Assembly: GCA_907165065.1 (NCBI GenBank)
Contig: OU015523.1
Coordinates: 20,797,834-20,861,833 of the forward strand
Source: Caprimulgus europaeus
Lineage: Eukaryota > Chordata > Aves > Caprimulgiformes > Caprimulgidae
DNA length: 64,000 bases
Direction: 5' to 3'
The notes beneath the pieces are model-generated. The model worked only from the letters and a program-made list of their open reading frames with translations, searched no databases and had not been told where the DNA came from. Positions 62,201-64,000 of this stretch are shown here, one piece after another (the first letter of the stretch is position 1; every line of letters starts with the position of its first letter). The translations under genes were made by a program, and so were the position numbers.

Positions 62201-62835
62201 AAAACCAACAAAACAAAAATGTTTTCAGCACTGATTTATGAAAACAAACTAATTCAGAGGAATCAGACATTCAAGGATTAAATCTATCTTATAACATTGG
62301 ATCTGTCAAGCATGCTGTGTTACTTTATAACTACCAAGTAGTAGATCCTCAGGAAAAAAAATACACTTACTTAGGACTTTAGATTGTTTAGTATTTTAAG
62401 GAAAATAATCTTTATATACCTAAACACATTTTTTGTCTATGTTCAAATAAGTCAAGGAATATGTCTTTTCATATTATCTAGAACATTTTAAACACTATTA
62501 AAAAAATTAGGGAGCACAGGCATGTTATAAATATCTTATTTATATATATATGTATGTTCATCTTGCAGACCAAAGTTTCTCTGAGCCGTTTAGAGAATTT
62601 TCTGTGTGCTGAGGATCTTAACCCTGAAGATGTCAATACGAACTACAGTGGAAGTAAGCAGTAGTTACTAATTTTTGATTGGTCATGAGTTTATATGAAT
62701 GATCATTAAGAAACTCAAGTGAGGGGATGGATTAGCAACTCTTTGCTCTTTTTTCTTTACTGCAACAGGTCATGCTGTTGGGTTTATTGGTGCTTCTTTC
62801 TGCTGGGAAAAAAATGGCCTGCCAGTCTTACAAAA
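46909..62835 (+). CDS. ABCC13: ATP-binding cassette transporter C13, N-terminal part (gene continues past 64000)
   Basis: ABCC/MRP-family membrane transporter; substrate unknown. Eleven coding exons (46909-46971, 48423-48484, 51302-51443, 52823-52980, 54037-54214, 56048-56302, 57916-57981, 58503-58640, 61208-61354, 62569-62653, 62769-62835) give 1361 bp, 453 codons plus two bases, all phase-compatible with no stops. There is no TMD0; a short N-terminus with [12 protein letters not shown] leads into TMD1. Visible are YAWEPAYQ (the cytoplasmic loop of MRPs), the [13 protein letters not shown] and [10 protein letters not shown] coupling region, hydrophobic helices in residues 113-138, 158-178, 238-280 and 335-370, then [12 protein letters not shown] and the NBD1 entry [14 protein letters not shown]1, TMD2 and NBD2 lie outside. 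The human orthologue at 21q11.2 is a truncated pseudogene. Several introns hold CR1 fragments. Confidence 0.92.
46972..48040 (+). other. ABCC13: ABCC13 intron 1 (first part)
   Basis: Intron sequence containing the ATTT microsatellite at 47239. No exon recognised. Confidence 0.5.
47239..47291. repeat. (ATTT)n microsatellite, about 13 copies
   Basis: Uninterrupted ATTT tetramer run in ABCC13 intron 1, likely length-polymorphic. Confidence 0.95.
48041..48100 (-). mobile_element. short CR1 3' end fragment
   Basis: Begins CATAGAATCATAGAATATC, the inverse of the CR1 tail, followed by a few tens of bases of 3' UTR-like sequence. Confidence 0.6.
48423..48484 (+). CDS. ABCC13: ABCC13 coding exon 2
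   Basis: Encodes [20 protein letters not shown], the typical MRP start (FSRLTxSW). Acceptor tttttaaaacag, donor GCAG|GTGAGA. Confidence 0.9.
48485..50771 (+). other. ABCC13: ABCC13 intron 2 (first part)
   Basis: AT-rich intron; nothing recognisable apart from the CR1 fragment that follows at 50772. Confidence 0.5.
50772..50925 (+). mobile_element. CR1 3' end fragment
   Basis: CACCATCCCTGGAGGTATCT near the start, GGACTAGATGATCTTAAGGG, and the terminal TTCTATGATTCTG tail on the plus strand. In ABCC13 intron 2. Confidence 0.85.
51302..51443 (+). CDS. ABCC13: ABCC13 coding exon 3
   Basis: Encodes [18 protein letters not shown] to CPNFEKQW and KSTTGLM. The donor ATG|GTAGCT is non-consensus; it is chosen because it keeps phase 0 with exon 4. 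Confidence 0.85.
51444..52822 (+). other. ABCC13: ABCC13 intron 3
   Basis: AT-rich, nothing recognisable. Confidence 0.5.
52823..52980 (+). CDS. ABCC13: ABCC13 coding exon 4
   Basis: Encodes [19 protein letters not shown] then the first TMD1 helices ending LAFMSPQIM. Acceptor aatcttgcag, donor TGAA|GTAAGT. Confidence 0.92.
52981..54036 (+). other. ABCC13: ABCC13 intron 4
   Basis: AT-rich with two poly-T tracts near 53740-53780. No exon or mobile element recognised. Confidence 0.5.
54037..54214 (+). CDS. ABCC13: ABCC13 coding exon 5
   Basis: Encodes [19 protein letters not shown] and [16 protein letters not shown]1 fragment starts about 10-15 bp after its donor. Confidence 0.94.
54222..54502 (+). 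mobile_element. CR1 3' fragment beside ABCC13 exon 5
   Basis: Encodes the ORF2 end ([35 protein letters not shown]) then the 3' UTR (GGACTAGATGATCTTTCGAG) and the tail ATTCTGTGATTCTGTGATTCT. The left boundary lies within about 15 bp of the exon 5 donor. Confidence 0.92.
54503..56047 (+). other. ABCC13: ABCC13 intron 5 (after the CR1)
   Basis: AT-rich, with the TA/GA/GT compound microsatellite at 55697. No other element recognised. Confidence 0.5.
55697..55739. repeat. compound (TA)n(GA)n(GT)n microsatellite
   Basis: About nine TA, then about five GA, then about seven GT dinucleotides in succession. In ABCC13 intron 5. Confidence 0.9.
56048..56302 (+). CDS. ABCC13: ABCC13 coding exon 6
   Basis: 85 codons, [20 protein letters not shown] to [16 protein letters not shown]. 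Highly family-typical; acceptor ttctgtttgcag, donor GAAG|GTGAGA. Confidence 0.95.
56303..57477 (+). other. ABCC13: ABCC13 intron 6 (first part)
   Basis: AT-rich, nothing recognisable. Confidence 0.5.
57478..57652 (+). mobile_element. CR1 3' end fragment
   Basis: CACCCCATCCCTGGAGGTAT, then TTGGCGGTCTTAAAGGTCTT and the tail TTCTGTGATTCTCTGATT. In ABCC13 intron 6. Confidence 0.85.
57916..57981 (+). CDS. ABCC13: ABCC13 coding exon 7
   Basis: 22 codons, [20 protein letters not shown] plus IK. Acceptor ttttaaccag, donor AAAG|GTAATG. Confidence 0.93.
57982..58502 (+). other. ABCC13: ABCC13 intron 7
   Basis: AT-rich, nothing recognisable. Confidence 0.5.
58503..58640 (+). CDS. ABCC13: ABCC13 coding exon 8
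   Basis: 46 codons, [20 protein letters not shown] to [10 protein letters not shown]. The donor ATG|GTTTGT is weak, but the join to VSLATFG in exon 9 is what the family requires. Confidence 0.9.
58796..59425 (-). mobile_element. CR1 3' fragment
   Basis: Minus orientation: tail inverse ATCATAGAATCATGGAATGG, 3' UTR, then the ORF2 end ([33 protein letters not shown]) up to the [12 protein letters not shown] region. In ABCC13 intron 8, starting 155 bp after exon 8. Confidence 0.93.
59815..60462 (+). mobile_element. CR1 ORF1-end / endonuclease-start fragment, 3' truncated
   Basis: Plus-strand CR1 sequence leading to the endonuclease start [31 protein letters not shown] and [10 protein letters not shown] near 60310-60450, then cut. 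Keeping the 5' part while losing the 3' end is atypical for CR1. The left boundary is approximate. Confidence 0.75.
60463..61207 (+). other. ABCC13: end of ABCC13 intron 8
   Basis: AT-rich, with a short GTTTAG-type repeat near 60604-60645. Nothing else seen. Confidence 0.5.
61208..61354 (+). CDS. ABCC13: ABCC13 coding exon 9
   Basis: 49 codons, [20 protein letters not shown] to [10 protein letters not shown], the last TMD1 helix and TKVF box. Donor CCAG|GTAAAC. Confidence 0.94.
61355..62568 (+). other. ABCC13: ABCC13 intron 9
   Basis: AT-rich; nothing recognisable. Confidence 0.5.
62569..62653 (+). CDS. ABCC13: ABCC13 coding exon 10
   Basis: [20 protein letters not shown] to NTNYSG, the linker between TMD1 and NBD1. 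Acceptor catcttgcag, donor GGAA|GTAAGC. Confidence 0.93.
62769..62835 (+). CDS. ABCC13: ABCC13 coding exon 11
   Basis: [20 protein letters not shown] to LQ, the first strands of NBD1. Donor AAAA|GTAAGA leaves two bases of the next Lys codon. The Walker A exon is not in the window. Confidence 0.92.
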
Positions 62836-64000
62836 GTAAGATATTTCATACTTACTTTTATGAGCTTCTTTGGCAGAATGTGCTGTCTGTAGAGATTTGT
62901 TGAGGTTTAATGCATTCTGATTCAGACTAGTTCATGATGTTACATACCTAAAAGAACATAAATTATTGTTTCCAGAGTATCTCATGCAATCAGTGTGCTC
63001 TGGAAAGTCAAATCTGACTGGGCTGTGGTTTCCTTTGGAAAGAACAAACAAGCAAAAAGTTTGCTTTTCTTACAGTGATCTCTCTTGCCTGAACACACCC
63101 TTCTTTTTGCTTGTCATTTCTTAACAAGGTATTTCTTAGGTATAAATTCATCTGTGCTTAAATTGCTATGCAGTGAACACATTGGAGGGTTAGTAAGAAA
63201 ATGGAGTAACCAAGCTCTGGAGTGGAATGAAAAACCTATTTGGTGAGCTCTATACAGCTGTTAAATTTTACTAAGGCAGCTGAAAAGGTTACAACCCACC
63301 CAATCTAACCCTCTCACCATGCTGTCTACCCTATTCCTCTCAGGGCTTAGGGGATCAGTTCTCATAATACAGCATTGAGCTCCCACATCTCAGCCACCAT
63401 AACCTGCAATATAGTGTCCAGGTATGAGCTGCCTTCAGTGCCATACACAGAATTTGGTAAAGTCTGGTATAGTCTCTGGGTACAGCCTTTCTATACGTCA
63501 CTTGTGCTCCAAGCTCCAGCCTAAAGGGACTGTGCGTATCCGAGAATAGGGCCTTCAAATCAGAACACAGATCATCCAGGGAGCGAAGAGTACAGATACA
63601 GCGAGTGGCTTTCCTTGTATGCCAAAGTTTATGAGTACATATTGTACTTATTTTGACAGCAAAATATGCAGATTATGAAGAGCAGCTTTTATTTACCCAA
63701 ACAGCTATTTTTTTCCTTAAGAGGGCTCACACATGCTACTGTAGATTCTACCTGAGAGATCTAGCAGTGGATTTTTAGAGTAAGATGGAATGTGAACCAC
63801 AGGTCTGCGAAGAATCTGGTAAGACCACTTAGTGGTTAGACTGTGTCCAATTTCATTTTTATTGTGACCTGATGAAAGCACAACCTCTTAACTTTCAGAC
63901 AAATAAATTTATACTTAGTCATTATTGCAAGTTTCTGAATGGTACATAGTCAAAAGATGTGCAAACTGAAGTACTAATTTCTCATCATTTTGAGGGTAAA
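62836..64000 (+). other. ABCC13: ABCC13 intron 11 (start), to window edge
   Basis: No Walker A or further NBD1 exon is visible before the edge. A moderately GC-richer stretch at 63290-63600 may be an old repeat, not identified. Confidence 0.5.

Noticed and set aside
1..64000. CRISPR arrays, operons, phage or other prokaryotic systems
   Set aside because: Introns, CpG islands, CR1 elements and vertebrate synteny show a bird nuclear genome; tandem repeats here are microsatellites or minisatellites without spacers.

Overview
The window is vertebrate nuclear DNA, almost certainly from a bird. It carries many CR1 LINE fragments ending in the ATTCTATG-type 3' tail, several copies of the avian LTR beginning TGTCCTGG or TGTCCTAG, and spliced genes with long AT-rich introns. 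I cannot name the species. Gene order and orientation (LIPI on minus, then RBM11 and ABCC13 on plus) match the human 21q11.2 block LIPI-RBM11-ABCC13, so this is a conserved amniote synteny block.

Layout: 0.6-5.3 kb, relatively GC-rich, holds the 3' exons of a minus-strand gene for an uncharacterised single-pass membrane protein that I could not assign. It includes a phase-compatible pair of 72-bp exons that look tandemly duplicated. 1.8-9.3 kb is heavily invaded by LTRs and a decayed CR1. 10.0-31.4 kb is a complete ten-exon LIPI gene (phospholipase A1 / lipase I) on the minus strand; summing the exons gives 454 codons in frame with an intact Ser-Asp-His triad. 35.0-35.95 kb is a CpG island with a 12-bp, about 17-copy GC-rich minisatellite, and is the RBM11 promoter region. 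35.48-43.72 kb is a complete five-exon RBM11 (256 codons; one RRM plus a basic tail). 45.2-46.6 kb carries two avian LTRs; the second is a complete solo LTR with a perfect 5-bp target duplication only 343 bp before the ABCC13 start codon. 46.9-62.8 kb holds the first eleven coding exons of ABCC13 (about 453 codons, first transmembrane domain), open and phase-compatible throughout. The gene runs off the right edge before the first nucleotide-binding domain.

LIPI and RBM11 are divergently transcribed with about 4 kb between them. RBM11 and ABCC13 are in tandem. The three recognised genes are not functionally linked as far as is known: lipid hydrolysis outside the cell, alternative splicing in the nucleus, and membrane transport. 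No tRNA, rRNA, CRISPR or prokaryote-type system is present. The points most worth following are the intact ABCC13 frame (a pseudogene in humans) with an LTR at its promoter, the unassigned membrane-protein gene, and the RBM11 promoter minisatellite.
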